DNA from: Paenibacillus sp. SY21-1
Lineage (GTDB): Bacteria > Bacillota > Bacilli > Paenibacillales > Paenibacillaceae
Assembly: GCF_005222705.1 (NCBI RefSeq)
Contig: NZ_STGF01000002.1
Coordinates: 310,001 to 374,000, forward strand
Direction: 5' to 3'
Length of the DNA: 64,000 nt
A model generated the notes under the pieces. It made no database searches. It was not told where the DNA came from and saw only the letters and a program-made list of their open reading frames with translations. A program made the translations under genes and the position numbers. Shown one piece after another: positions 17,478 through 26,696 of the stretch (positions are counted from its first letter, which is position 1; every line of letters starts with the position of its first letter).

Positions 17478-18761
17478 CTACAACCAATATTTGCACATCG
17501 GCTCTTTTCCGTCCAGTTCGTCGATCATATTCAGTACAAGCAAATTCCAATTGAGAAAACCGCCGTTCATAACCGGCTCGCCTGTGCTCGGGATGTAATA
17601 TTCATGCAGCTTGCCTGTTTTCTCCAGATCCTGTCCCAGCAAACGCACCGTTTTGTCGCACAGCTCTTTGGCTTGCTCTGTATAACCATAATTCATGAGT
17701 CCGCGAAAAACAACATAGTTGGACACTATCCAGATCGGCCCCAGCCAATTGGAGGGGTTGTTCGTCGCCCGGCAATCGAACATCTTCTCGTCTTGCGCCA
17801 ACGTTGCAATCCCGTATGGACTGGCGAATGTATTGCAATCCGTTGCATGATCAAGGGCCAAGTATGCCGCTTGAGACGCTTCAGCAGCCTTTGCCCATAA
17901 CGGGATAAAGCCCGACCATACACGGATTTTTATAGGCAACGTCTTCCAGAATACGCCCAGCCCCTGATGGAACCAGTCGTAATGACGGGTCCGGATATCC
18001 GTATCAACGGAATAAAAGAATTTGTCTCTTCTGTCCCAGCACTCCTCCCGAATAGCTGCCGACAAGCGATCTGCTTTCTCCCGATACGCGTCCCCTCGTC
18101 CAGTCTTGCCCAGCTTGTCAGCAATGGTCGCCATCGCCTTCAGCTCCGAGACCATAAACCCATTCAGATAAATATTGGCTGTAGAATAACGGGGACGCCC
18201 GAACGTGGCCGGATCATTGTCCATCCCAATCATAATATCGTCCGCCCAAACGTAAAGTCCGCAATTGGCATTCCAATAATCACGGTCATAGCAAGCAAAG
18301 TAGGCTTCAAGCTTTTCGTACTCCGACTCCACCCAGGAGAAATCTTCGCTGAAACCGCCGATCAAAGCGATCTGCTGACATAGAAACGGCTTGTGCATAT
18401 TGGTAACGAGCCCTTCCTTGCGCTTCATGATCAAATAAGGCTCATCCAGATTCGAATTGTGATCGAGGGTTGCAATCATCATCGGAATGTAGCCGTCGCT
18501 TTGCTGATAATCGAGGAAGTTGCGAATGTTGCCTACGGCATGACGAATGTACTTTTCCTTCAACGATCCGTCTTCATCATGCTGTTCGGCTAAATGAAAC
18601 AAGGCATAAACCGCCCAGAAGCTGTCCCAATCCCAAAGGTTGCCGTCATAGATAGAGCCCGGATCTACGAACGGATGCTTCAAATAATGGACCGGCTCCT
18701 TCAGAATCATATCGCAATTGGCCAAAATGTATTCTCTTAGCGCATTCTTATAGTTATCCAC
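17478..18761 (-). CDS. Cytoplasmic glycosidase, trehalase/GH63-like (alpha/alpha)6 barrel
   Basis: A 427-residue protein without a signal peptide. The motif GNLWDWDSFWAVYAL near residue 40 and the later NWLGPIWIVSNYVVFRGL correspond to the conserved WDW/D and GPxWxxxNY segments of clan GH-G (alpha/alpha)6 glycosidases (GH37 trehalase, GH63 glucosidase or mannosylglycerate hydrolase). A conserved acidic residue in the segment GRPRYSTANIYLNGF was not assigned. It is the last gene of cluster 2, 16 bases after the MalG-type permease, so it probably hydrolyses the disaccharide or oligosaccharide imported by that transporter. The exact linkage is unknown. Confidence 0.8.
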   Translation of the reverse strand: MDNYKNALREYILANCDMILKEPVHYLKHPFVDPGSIYDGNLWDWDSFWAVYALFHLAEQHDEDGSLKEKYIRHAVGNIRNFLDYQQSDGYIPMMIATLDHNSNLDEPYLIMKRKEGLVTNMHKPFLCQQIALIGGFSEDFSWVESEYEKLEAYFACYDRDYWNANCGLYVWADDIMIGMDNDPATFGRPRYSTANIYLNGFMVSELKAMATIADKLGKTGRGDAYREKADRLSAAIREECWDRRDKFFYSVDTDIRTRHYDWFHQGLGVFWKTLPIKIRVWSGFIPLWAKAAEASQAAYLALDHATDCNTFASPYGIATLAQDEKMFDCRATNNPSNWLGPIWIVSNYVVFRGLMNYGYTEQAKELCDKTVRLLGQDLEKTGKLHEYYIPSTGEPVMNGGFLNWNLLVLNMIDELDGKEPMCKYWL

Positions 18762-18777
18762 TTGTTAGGCTCCTTTG

Positions 18778-19605
18778 CTACCCTTTGATGGCTCCGGCCG
18801 TCATCCCTTCCACAATATATTCCTGCAGCAGGAAATATAAGAGCAGTACCGGAACAATGACGATCAGAATGTCGGCAAAAATCAAATTCCAATCCGAGCT
18901 GTATTTCCCTACATAATTATAGACAGATACGGTGACCGTCCACTTTGAACCGTCCGTAAGCAAATAAAACGGTCCCATAAAATCGTTCCAAACGGAGATA
19001 ATCGTCAGCAGAGAAGACGTCACAATCACGGGCTGCATGAGCGGCAGCATGATCCGAAAGAACAGCCTTAACGGGCCGCAGCCGTCAATAATGCCCGCTT
19101 CGTCAAGCTCTCTCGGAATCGTCTTCAAGTACCCGGTCATCAGAAAGATGGTAAACGGCAGCAGCACGGCGGAATAATACAGAATCATCCCCTGGTACGT
19201 ATTGTGAATGCCAAGCTCCATCATCAGCTTGATCGTCGGGATCAGTGAAACCGGCATAACCAGACCAAGGATAAAAAAATAATAAAGCGCGTTCGTTGTT
19301 CGTGTTCCGTTTCGCTGCATGCTGAAAGAAGCCAACGAAGCAAACAGATTGGTCACGAACAAGGCGCCAACGGAAATCAGCGCGCTGTTTAGATATCCGC
19401 TCCATATTTTACCGTTCTCGAACACCTCGGCGAAATTTGCGAATCGGAATTCGGTTGGCAGCGATAGCCTGAACCTGGCCGCTTCGCCCGCATCCTTCAA
19501 GGCGTTGACGACGATCATATAGAACGGAATAATCACGATTAGCGCCAGCAGCAATAATGCGACCTCCATGAACAGACGGTTCGGTCTCCATAGCTTGTTC
19601 CTCAC
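18778..19605 (-). CDS. Sugar ABC importer permease, MalG/LacG type, cluster 2
   Basis: A permease of about 275 residues with six predicted helices and the EAA loop ELDEAGIIDGCGPLRLFFRI, ending LQEYIVEGMTAGAIKG as is typical of MalG/AraQ-type subunits. An open frame continues upstream to 19704, but a GTG at 19605 overlaps the TGA of the upstream permease gene (GTGA) and has an AGGTGG site, so translational coupling from GTG is the best start. It works with the MalF-type permease upstream and the binding protein at 20610-21977. Confidence 0.92.
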   Translation of the reverse strand: MRNKLWRPNRLFMEVALLLLALIVIIPFYMIVVNALKDAGEAARFRLSLPTEFRFANFAEVFENGKIWSGYLNSALISVGALFVTNLFASLASFSMQRNGTRTTNALYYFFILGLVMPVSLIPTIKLMMELGIHNTYQGMILYYSAVLLPFTIFLMTGYLKTIPRELDEAGIIDGCGPLRLFFRIMLPLMQPVIVTSSLLTIISVWNDFMGPFYLLTDGSKWTVTVSVYNYVGKYSSDWNLIFADILIVIVPVLLLYFLLQEYIVEGMTAGAIKG

Positions 19606-20474
19606 ATCTCCACCTCTCTTTTTCTCAGCAGCCTCAAGAATGTGATGGCAATAATCGATACGACCAGCGTAAGCAAAAATCCGGATGCTGTCGCATAGCC
19701 CCAATTCCCGCGCGAAAAGTTGCGGAAAATCAGTGTATTGAACACCTCGGTATCATAGCCTGGCCCTCCGTTGGTCAGGACCAGCACGGTCTCGAATACC
19801 TTGAGCGAATTAATGACGGTGAGCAGGAAATTGACCGTAAAGGACGGCGCAAGCAAGGGAAACACAATATGTCTGAATTTGCTGAACGCGTTAGTTCCAT
19901 CGACATCCGCCTGTTCGAGCAAATCTTTGGGAATGGTTTTGAGTCCTGCCAGATAGATCACCATCGCGAAGCCAGCGCCCCTCCACAGCTCCGTCATAAT
20001 GATGGAGAACAAGGCGTATCTGGAGTCGTTGAGCCAATCGACGGCGAGCGCATCAAGCCCAACGAGCCGCAGCATATGATTCAGAATGCCATCCTCGGGA
20101 CTGTAGATCGCTGTGAAAATATAGCCGACAATGAGCGGCGCAATGACGACCGGCGTATAGAAAGCCGTCCTGTAGAACTTTCCCATCCTTGTGCTGCGAT
20201 TAAGCATGAGGGCGAGTCCCAGTCCGAAAGCGTTAACGAAGATGGTCACGAAAAAAGCATAAAGCAACGTATTTTTTAAAGCTAAACCAAGCACGCCTTC
20301 AGAGAACAAGTCTCTATAATTGTCCAGTCCAATGAAGTTCACTTCGTCGCTGTAAGAGCTCCAATCCGTGAAACTGTAGGCGAAGCCGGACAGGGTCGGG
20401 AACACGAACAACAACGAGTACACAGCTAATGCCGGGTAGATAAAATAAAGCGGATATTTGAACTGTCTTTTCAT
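19602..20474 (-). CDS. Sugar ABC importer permease, MalF/LacF type, cluster 2
   Basis: A permease of about 290 residues with six predicted helices, starting MKRQFKYPLYFIYPALA. The frame is open to 20528, but the ATG at 20474 has AAGGAAGG at good distance. The EAA loop reads EQADVDGTNAFSKFRHIVFP, and the conserved LTNGGPG segment follows. It pairs with the MalG-type subunit, with which it overlaps by 4 bases. A stable stem-loop separates it from the binding-protein gene. Confidence 0.92.
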   Translation of the reverse strand: MKRQFKYPLYFIYPALAVYSLLFVFPTLSGFAYSFTDWSSYSDEVNFIGLDNYRDLFSEGVLGLALKNTLLYAFFVTIFVNAFGLGLALMLNRSTRMGKFYRTAFYTPVVIAPLIVGYIFTAIYSPEDGILNHMLRLVGLDALAVDWLNDSRYALFSIIMTELWRGAGFAMVIYLAGLKTIPKDLLEQADVDGTNAFSKFRHIVFPLLAPSFTVNFLLTVINSLKVFETVLVLTNGGPGYDTEVFNTLIFRNFSRGNWGYATASGFLLTLVVSIIAITFLRLLRKREVEM

Positions 20475-20530
20475 CGGCATCCTTCCTTGTCTGTCGGAAT
20501 GAAACGCTCGCAAGCCGAATGAGGCCATGA

Positions 20531-20568
20531 CGGAATAAGGGATTGTCGGATCACAATCCCTTATTCCG
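20531..20568 (-). terminator. Stem-loop between the binding protein and permease genes of cluster 2
   Basis: A perfect 15-base inverted repeat (CGGAATAAGGGATTG/CAATCCCTTATTCCG) with an 8-base loop and no T-run. Hairpins at this position in binding-protein importer operons often protect the upstream binding-protein mRNA and reduce permease expression, so differential expression is a better reading than full termination. Confidence 0.65.
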
Positions 20569-20609
20569 CGCCGCAGCGGTAACGGATCGCCGGATATAGC
20601 TCGCCCCGC

Positions 20610-21977
20610 TTACTCGAATCCCGCGATTTTCTTGTTCTTTCCGTCCTGACGATAGTTTTTATCCATTTGATCAACGGCTTTCTGAGCGTCGCCTTTGCCG
20701 ACAAGCTCTTGCGTAATTTTATCGAAATCTATGATTCCTGCAGGCAAGCGCAGCTGAATTTGTACAATTCCCTGTCCTTGCTGAATATAGTTGTAGATGT
20801 CTTCCTGTCCCGGAAACAGCGTCGCCTCCACACCGCTATATACCGGTATCCCCGGATTGTACTTATACCAGATGGCCAGCGACTCCGGCGTCGTCATAAA
20901 GCTGGCCAGCTCCTTGGCCGCCTCTGCCCGCGGCGAAGTTTTTGTCACGAAAATCTGCTTGGGCGGGTATAAGGAGACTTTGCCGGCATCGGTCAGCGAA
21001 GGGAAAGGGAAAAATCCGATGTCGTTCACCTTGTCACCGAAACGCTTGGATACCTCGGGCAGCATCCAGTCCGCCTGGAAAGCCATAGCCGCTGTGCCGT
21101 TTGCAATCTGCTCCTGTTGATTTTCGTACGTCCCCGCCAGCAAATCCTTGTTGTAATAACCTTTGGTTTTCAACTCGTACTGCAGCTCGAATACCTTTTT
21201 CATTTCGGAAATTTCATTGAAACGAAGCTCGTTGGCGGCCAGCTTGCCCACGCCTTCGTCTCCGTTAATGGTAGGCATCACCATGGATTGAAAGGCTGCC
21301 AGCGGGAAGATTTGCGTTGGCCAGCCCGTTTTGACGGCTTCATAGAACGGCACAATCCCCGCAGCCTTGAGCTTTTCCGCGTTCGCCAGCAGCTCTTCGT
21401 AGCTGTTCGGAATTTGAAGCCCGTTGGCCTTATAAACCTCCTTGTTATACATCACGCCCATCGCATTGTAGGAGCCCCAGGGCATTCCGTAAATTTTGTT
21501 GTCCAGCGTATAAAAATCCTTGACCGCGGAAGTCAAATTCCCGACAAAACCTTCATTGGTCATCTCGACCAAATTTTTCTCTGCCTGCATCGTGACATAT
21601 TCGTTCGGACCCGCGAAGAAATAAAAAATATCCGGCGCATCATTGGTGGCAAATCGCGTTTTGATAATGTTCTCGTACTGATTGACATCGGGTAAAATTT
21701 GAAAATCCACCTTGTTCCCGGTTTTTGCTTCATAATTCGCGAAAATTTCCTGGAATGCCTGCGACTCGGAGTCGCCGTTCGCCATAGTGGTGAATACGAG
21801 CTTGATTGATTCCTTCTTCGTTTCCGTCGGCTCGACCGTCTGCGTCGGCGAGCTTGCATCCGAAGAAGCCTCAGGCGAGGCATTGCCGGTTACATTTCCG
21901 CCGCTGCACGCGGACAGCAGCAAGATTAGAACCGCAAGTGCCAGAAGAAACGGACTGCGCTGTGTTAATTTGGCCAT
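20610..21977 (-). CDS. Extracellular solute-binding lipoprotein, sugar ABC importer cluster 2
   Basis: A 455-residue lipoprotein with lipobox LSAC (Cys near 24), followed by a Ser/Ala/Glu-rich linker and a family 1 binding-protein body of normal size (KLVFTTMANGDSESQAF at the first strand, AMAFQADWML in the middle). It is a MalE/MsmE-type receptor for a di- or oligosaccharide and the first transporter gene after the regulators. A TATAAT box and cre-like element lie 45-65 bases upstream of the start, so it probably has its own regulated promoter. Confidence 0.93.
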   Translation of the reverse strand: MAKLTQRSPFLLALAVLILLLSACSGGNVTGNASPEASSDASSPTQTVEPTETKKESIKLVFTTMANGDSESQAFQEIFANYEAKTGNKVDFQILPDVNQYENIIKTRFATNDAPDIFYFFAGPNEYVTMQAEKNLVEMTNEGFVGNLTSAVKDFYTLDNKIYGMPWGSYNAMGVMYNKEVYKANGLQIPNSYEELLANAEKLKAAGIVPFYEAVKTGWPTQIFPLAAFQSMVMPTINGDEGVGKLAANELRFNEISEMKKVFELQYELKTKGYYNKDLLAGTYENQQEQIANGTAAMAFQADWMLPEVSKRFGDKVNDIGFFPFPSLTDAGKVSLYPPKQIFVTKTSPRAEAAKELASFMTTPESLAIWYKYNPGIPVYSGVEATLFPGQEDIYNYIQQGQGIVQIQLRLPAGIIDFDKITQELVGKGDAQKAVDQMDKNYRQDGKNKKIAGFE

Positions 21978-22023
21978 TTGTTCAACTCCCCCAATTCACT
22001 GTTCTTTATTCCCTTGCCTCTTT

Positions 22024-22043
22024 ATTATAGAAAGCGCTTTACA
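22024..22043 (-). promoter_or_regulatory. -10 box with adjoining cre-like palindrome before the cluster 2 binding-protein gene
   Basis: On the minus strand TATAAT occupies 22024-22029. Immediately upstream is the 10-base palindrome AAAGCGCTTT (22031-22040), the core of a cre site, although three outer positions differ from consensus. The -35 region is poor (ACAACA at 17 bases), which fits an activator-dependent promoter driven by the adjacent YesN-type regulator and repressed by CcpA. Confidence 0.5.
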
Positions 22044-22097
22044 TATTGTTGTAGGGGGATTTCATTCAATCTGTGGGGTAAAATCAACGTTGTAGGA

Positions 22098-23621
22098 CTA
22101 TTCCGCTGCAGTCTGCTTCTTGAACTCCCTCGGTGTTTGCCCCGTCCACTGCTTGAACAGCTTGCTGAAGTAAAAAGGATCCGTGTACCCCACAAGCTCG
22201 GCCACATCCTTAAACAGCAGTCTTGGCTTATCGCAAATCAGTTTTTTGGCTCGGTCAATTCGGACCTGAATGAGAAAATCGATTGGACTGTGACCGTACT
22301 TGCGTTTAAATACTCTGCCAAGATACGAGGCATTTAAACTGTAACGGTCAGCCAATGTCGTCAACGAAATATTGTCCATGTAGCAGGTTTCCAAGTAGCT
22401 TTTAAGCTCATCCGTCCATAGCGCTTCCAGTTCTTTGCCCCCATGCACCCATTCGTAAATCGAGCCGAACAGCTCCTTCAAGCTCTGAACGAGCGCCGCC
22501 GAATCCTCGGCCCCCCAGACCGCATCTTCAAGATCGTCCCGCCAATGAATTTCTGCGAGCCTTCGAGCGAACTCAACATGCTGCAGCTTCCACGAATCAA
22601 TGAGAAAAAGCAGCGACTGCAGCCACTGCGCCCGTGTCGCCAACCTCCATGGCTCGGTTTGAAACAGCAGCTCCAGACGCTTGAGAAAATCCGACTTGCG
22701 TTCTTTGAGCAGCAATGAGATCAACTCGTGTCCCAATGACGCCGTGACGACCAGGGATGCCTCCCCGAGCGCAGGCTTGCTGTCATGAACGAGCAGGCTC
22801 CGCCTTCCTTCCAGCGGGAAACCGGAGTAGACCCTGCGCTGAAGCTTCGCCAATGCCGGGAACAGCCCGGACGATAAACGATTGACCGATGCCGCAGCTA
22901 TGCAGGCCGCCGAGGCGCCCGCGGTCATCGCCGCCCGATCCGCAAATTGCTGAAGCCGCTCGTCGCTCTGGACATGAACGCCTATGACAACCGCCCTCCG
23001 CCCATCTGATTCGAACGGAATGCGATATATTTTTTCCCCTTCAAGCAGCAGATCGTCCACTTGCCACACCTCATGCTCCCGAGCCGTTCCTGCCAATTGC
23101 CGCGGCATCCATTCATAGAGCACCATGTACCTTGTGAAGTAGAAATATTCCTTGGCTGAATCCTTCAGCCCAACGGATGCTCCCCTGTCATCCTCCTGGC
23201 GATTAGCCCATTGCCTAAGCAACTCACCTTCGACCAACGCTTGATTTTGCCATAACCTAGCTTTAACCTCCCCCAGGAACTTGGCTAAAATGTCGTTTAA
23301 CGGAGGCTTGAGCAGGTAATCGGAGACACCCAGCTCGATCGCTCTTCTGGCATATTCGAAATCGCGGTAACCCGTCAACACGGCGCAAACCGTTGAGGGA
23401 CTGTTCTTCTTCACATGGCCAATCAGCGTCAGACCGTCCATGACAGGCATATAAATATCGGTCAACAAGACGTGCGGCTTGACTAACTCCAGCTCAAGCA
23501 TGGCAAATTCGCCGTTCTCGTATTCTCCCACGATTTTGAAGTCGGGATCTACGCTTCTAATTTTCTCGCATATGCTCTGCAGAATAAGCGGCTCGTCTTC
23601 CACAACGACAATTCTAAACAT
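22098..23621 (-). CDS. yesN: AraC-type response regulator (YesN family), cluster 2
   Basis: A 507-residue protein with a receiver domain (E8/D9, phospho-acceptor D55 in LLTDIYMPVMDG), a middle region of unknown fold, and a C-terminal AraC domain (SLTTLADRYSLNASYLGRVF and VAELVGYTDPFYFSKLFKQW as the two recognition units). It overlaps the kinase gene upstream by 8 bases. Likely target: the binding protein, permease and glycosidase genes of cluster 2. Confidence 0.94.
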   Translation of the reverse strand: MFRIVVVEDEPLILQSICEKIRSVDPDFKIVGEYENGEFAMLELELVKPHVLLTDIYMPVMDGLTLIGHVKKNSPSTVCAVLTGYRDFEYARRAIELGVSDYLLKPPLNDILAKFLGEVKARLWQNQALVEGELLRQWANRQEDDRGASVGLKDSAKEYFYFTRYMVLYEWMPRQLAGTAREHEVWQVDDLLLEGEKIYRIPFESDGRRAVVIGVHVQSDERLQQFADRAAMTAGASAACIAAASVNRLSSGLFPALAKLQRRVYSGFPLEGRRSLLVHDSKPALGEASLVVTASLGHELISLLLKERKSDFLKRLELLFQTEPWRLATRAQWLQSLLFLIDSWKLQHVEFARRLAEIHWRDDLEDAVWGAEDSAALVQSLKELFGSIYEWVHGGKELEALWTDELKSYLETCYMDNISLTTLADRYSLNASYLGRVFKRKYGHSPIDFLIQVRIDRAKKLICDKPRLLFKDVAELVGYTDPFYFSKLFKQWTGQTPREFKKQTAAE

Positions 23622-25494
23622 GCGCCATCTCCTCCTTATGCCCGCAAGCGATCACAAGCTCCATTCCTTCCTCCAGATTCAGGATGGTGAACCGAACGTT
23701 GCCGTTATAGTACAAGTACAGCCTCATGAACGTATTTTCCAGCCCCAAACCGCCTAAGCCCTTGTCGCCAATCAGATCGAGCTGCCGAAGATAACGCGCC
23801 TTCATGTCGCGAATATAATGCTCTATTCGCTGCAAGGCGTCGGTCCCGAAGCCGCTGCCGTTATCCCGAATTCGCAGCAGCCAAGTCCCAGACTCCGCTC
23901 CAGCCCTGGCTTCAATTGACAAATGCCACGGCGGATTGACCGTTGCAAAGCCGTGCTCGAACGAATTTTCTACAAGCGGCTGCAAGACAAACTTGGGTAA
24001 AGCAATCCCCTTCAGCATCTTGTCGATATGAAGCGAATAGCTGAACCCGCTTTGATACCTCAGCTTCATCAGTTCCAGATAATTTTCCGTAAATTCAATC
24101 TCCTCGCCGAGTCCGATCGGCAATTCCGTAGGGCGACTGATGTATTCCATCATCCGCATCATTTTGTACGACATGGCCGCCGCATGCTCCGCACCGGCAT
24201 TTTCGGCCAATACGGCAATGGAGGACAGCGTGTTAAAAATAAAATGCGGCTGCATCTGGTTGTGGAGGGCGCGGACATGGGCCAGATTTTCTCTTTTCTG
24301 CGCGTCAAGCAGCTGCTCCAACGACAAATTCAGACGCCCCTTCATCGTGATAAAGCCATCGTACAGCTCTTTGATTTCATAGGACGCTTTGCGGTACGTT
24401 CCTTTGTTCCGGATCAGTGTGTTGAAGTTGAACTGCTCGAGATCGAGCCGTCTCACATCCCTTAGAATCAGCCTGAGCGGGTGGGTAATGGTGGAGGCCA
24501 GCCAGTATGCGAGCATCAGGGCCAGACCTACGGAGGCGGCTGACACCGTTATCACCACATTTCTTAGACTGTTGACCGGCTTAAGCAATTCTTTCTCAGA
24601 TTGGGCCGCAATGACCGTTAGTCCGGAGGAGGACGATCTAAGCCAGCCAATGACGACCTTCTCCCCGTTAACCGTTTCTGTTCTGTTGTGAAAGGTATCG
24701 GAAGCAAGCTTGGGGATGCTCTCCCACTGGAAGGGAAGCCTCTGATTCGACCCGTCCGGCGCAGGATAGAACTGCAGTCCCTGGTCATCCATAACATAAA
24801 GCTTGCTGCCGGTCTGCTCCGCAGCATCGCCGACGATTGCCGCCAGTGTATCGTACGACTGTTGAACTTCCACAAACTTCGGGTTCTCTGCCGAGCTGTT
24901 CGGGAATAGCCGGGAGATGGAGAATACCTGCTCCCCGGAGCGAAACAATTCATCCTTATGCGGCGGATTGAGCTGCTTGTCTCCTTCTTTGCTCAAGGTC
25001 GGCCCCACCCAGCTCAGCAAGCCGATCCTTTCACGAATAATGTCATAGGGATCGATTTTCAAACCGTAGCTGATAAAATCACCCTCCAAATTGAACACAT
25101 TAATTTGCTGCGCAATGAAGGATGGCCCATTCAAGGTAGCAAGAATACGCACAAACGCGTTGCGGGCTTCCAGAACCTCATAGGATTCCACTGTTGTGAA
25201 CGCCTCCTCGAAGCGATTCTGAAAATCGGAATTATAAATCACCTGCGCCGAAATTCGGTCAAGGTCTTTCACGGCTTGCGCAAGCGATTCATCAACCCTC
25301 TGCAGCATCTGGCTCGACGACTCTAGACTGCGCTCCCGTACAACGCTGGACAACCGGGTGTAGAAAAAAAAGCTGAGCGTCGTAATAATTAAACAGATCA
25401 TCAGTGTATAAGAAATAAATAATTTGCTGCGAATGCCCAGCCTGTTCCGAAAGCTCCACCTGTCCGGCTTACCCGCCATGTCCCTCGTCTCCAT
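23614..25494 (-). CDS. yesM: Sensor histidine kinase (YesM family), cluster 2
   Basis: A 626-residue kinase: helix near 25-48, extracytoplasmic sensor region of about 250 residues, second helix near 305-330, HAMP-like stretch, His_kinase domain (phospho-acceptor His in NQMQPHFIFNTLSSIAVL, 18 residues) and HATPase domain (IRDNGSGFG). The first ATG is at 25494; an ATG five codons later (25479) has GGAG/GAGGG ahead of it and is an alternative. It probably senses an extracellular sugar or its binding protein and signals to the coupled YesN regulator. Confidence 0.93.
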   Translation of the reverse strand: METRDMAGKPDRWSFRNRLGIRSKLFISYTLMICLIITTLSFFFYTRLSSVVRERSLESSSQMLQRVDESLAQAVKDLDRISAQVIYNSDFQNRFEEAFTTVESYEVLEARNAFVRILATLNGPSFIAQQINVFNLEGDFISYGLKIDPYDIIRERIGLLSWVGPTLSKEGDKQLNPPHKDELFRSGEQVFSISRLFPNSSAENPKFVEVQQSYDTLAAIVGDAAEQTGSKLYVMDDQGLQFYPAPDGSNQRLPFQWESIPKLASDTFHNRTETVNGEKVVIGWLRSSSSGLTVIAAQSEKELLKPVNSLRNVVITVSAASVGLALMLAYWLASTITHPLRLILRDVRRLDLEQFNFNTLIRNKGTYRKASYEIKELYDGFITMKGRLNLSLEQLLDAQKRENLAHVRALHNQMQPHFIFNTLSSIAVLAENAGAEHAAAMSYKMMRMMEYISRPTELPIGLGEEIEFTENYLELMKLRYQSGFSYSLHIDKMLKGIALPKFVLQPLVENSFEHGFATVNPPWHLSIEARAGAESGTWLLRIRDNGSGFGTDALQRIEHYIRDMKARYLRQLDLIGDKGLGGLGLENTFMRLYLYYNGNVRFTILNLEEGMELVIACGHKEEMAHV

Positions 25495-25661
25495 TCGTTG
25501 CTTCTACTGAAAATAGAATAGCACACAATCGTTTCTTTGCTCCAAAAGTCGGCATTCTACATGTTCCGAGGTTGAAATCCTCCATGTACATCCATCTCTG
25601 ATTTCATAAAATAGTAAATATCAACCTTATCACACGCGGATGAAGACCAAGGAGGGGGAAT

Positions 25662-26522
25662 ATGAGCCTGATTTTGAAAGGAGAACAATTCTTTGAAGGA
25701 AACGATCATCTGTTTCTGAATCGCGAAATCGAGGGATTTACGACTGCCATGCACAGCCACGACTTTATTGAAATCAGTCTGGTCACGCAAGGAAAAGGAA
25801 TCCAGTACATTGAAAATGACGTATTGGAAGTGCAACAAGGCGATCTGTTCTTGATTCCCGTAGGAACGTCGCATGTTTATCGCCCTTTGTCTCCGGACCG
25901 CTCCGAGCCCTTGGTCACCCTTAACTTTATATTCGACGCATGCAGCGTAACGGAGCTGCAAGGGCATATGCCAAGAGCCAATGAACTCCTTCGCCTCCTT
26001 GATTCGCAGCGTTTAACAGAGCCTACATGGATTCACTATTATGACAGGAGAGAGCAGTTTCTGTCGCTCTTTTCCCAATCCTATTCGGAATATTCGGAAC
26101 GGCCGGAAGGTTATTTGACAATGCTCAAGGCATTGCTGCTGCAAATTCTTCACTTGTTGATGCGTGCTGCTTCTGCGCCGAAAGCACATTTGCTCCAGTC
26201 TGAACAGCCTCTGCACCCTATCGATGACGCCTTTCAGTATATTGAACAATGTTATGCGGAGAAAATTACCTTGAAGGAAGCGGCGACCCGCTCTTACATG
26301 AGCGTCGGGCATTTTCAGAATCAGTTTAAAAAAGCGACGGGCGTCACCTTCAACCACTACGTTCAAGGCGTTCGCATACAGAAATGCTGCCATCTTCTTC
26401 GTACGACAGACATGTCCGTGCAGCAAAGCGCCAACGAGGTCGGATATAACGATATGAAATTTTTTTACGGCTTGTTCCGAAAAATGACCGGAAGCTCCCC
26501 TCAGCAATATCGCAAAGCGTAG
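25662..26522 (+). CDS. AraC family transcriptional regulator with N-terminal cupin
   Basis: A 286-residue one-component regulator. Residues about 15-95 form an AraC-type cupin (HSHDFIEISLVTQGKG...GDLFLIPVGTSHVYRP), and the C-terminal 100 residues are an AraC double helix-turn-helix (ATRSYMSVGHFQNQFKKATG, NEVGYNDMKFFYGLFRKMTG). It is transcribed away from the cluster 2 kinase gene with a 167-base gap. A GGAGGGGG ribosome site precedes the ATG. No enzyme gene is adjacent on its strand; it may regulate cluster 2 or a distant sugar locus. Confidence 0.92.
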   Translation: MSLILKGEQFFEGNDHLFLNREIEGFTTAMHSHDFIEISLVTQGKGIQYIENDVLEVQQGDLFLIPVGTSHVYRPLSPDRSEPLVTLNFIFDACSVTELQGHMPRANELLRLLDSQRLTEPTWIHYYDRREQFLSLFSQSYSEYSERPEGYLTMLKALLLQILHLLMRAASAPKAHLLQSEQPLHPIDDAFQYIEQCYAEKITLKEAATRSYMSVGHFQNQFKKATGVTFNHYVQGVRIQKCCHLLRTTDMSVQQSANEVGYNDMKFFYGLFRKMTGSSPQQYRKA

Positions 26523-26563
26523 CCGGTTCGCATACTTTTGCCCTTCCGTCCAGCAAGCGCAAA

Positions 26564-26594
26564 TAGACCGCCCCCATGCAAAGGTTGCGGTCTA
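26564..26594 (+). terminator. Stem-loop after the AraC regulator
   Basis: An inverted repeat TAGACCGC/GCGGTCTA with a 15-base loop lies 42 bases past the stop codon. No T-run follows, so termination is only possible. Confidence 0.4.
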
Positions 26595-26696
26595 CTAGTA
26601 TCCTGACGCCGTGTTGTTCGCTTGTATCGATGCCGCCCTTTTAAGGCTTCTCGATAGCGGCCATTCTAATCGAAGGATGAGAGCATCCAAGGTTAA

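Noticed and set aside
17290..17550. Open minus-strand frame across the long inverted repeat
   Set aside because: No ribosome site or domain, overlaps the end of the glycosidase gene, and its middle is explained by the repeat.
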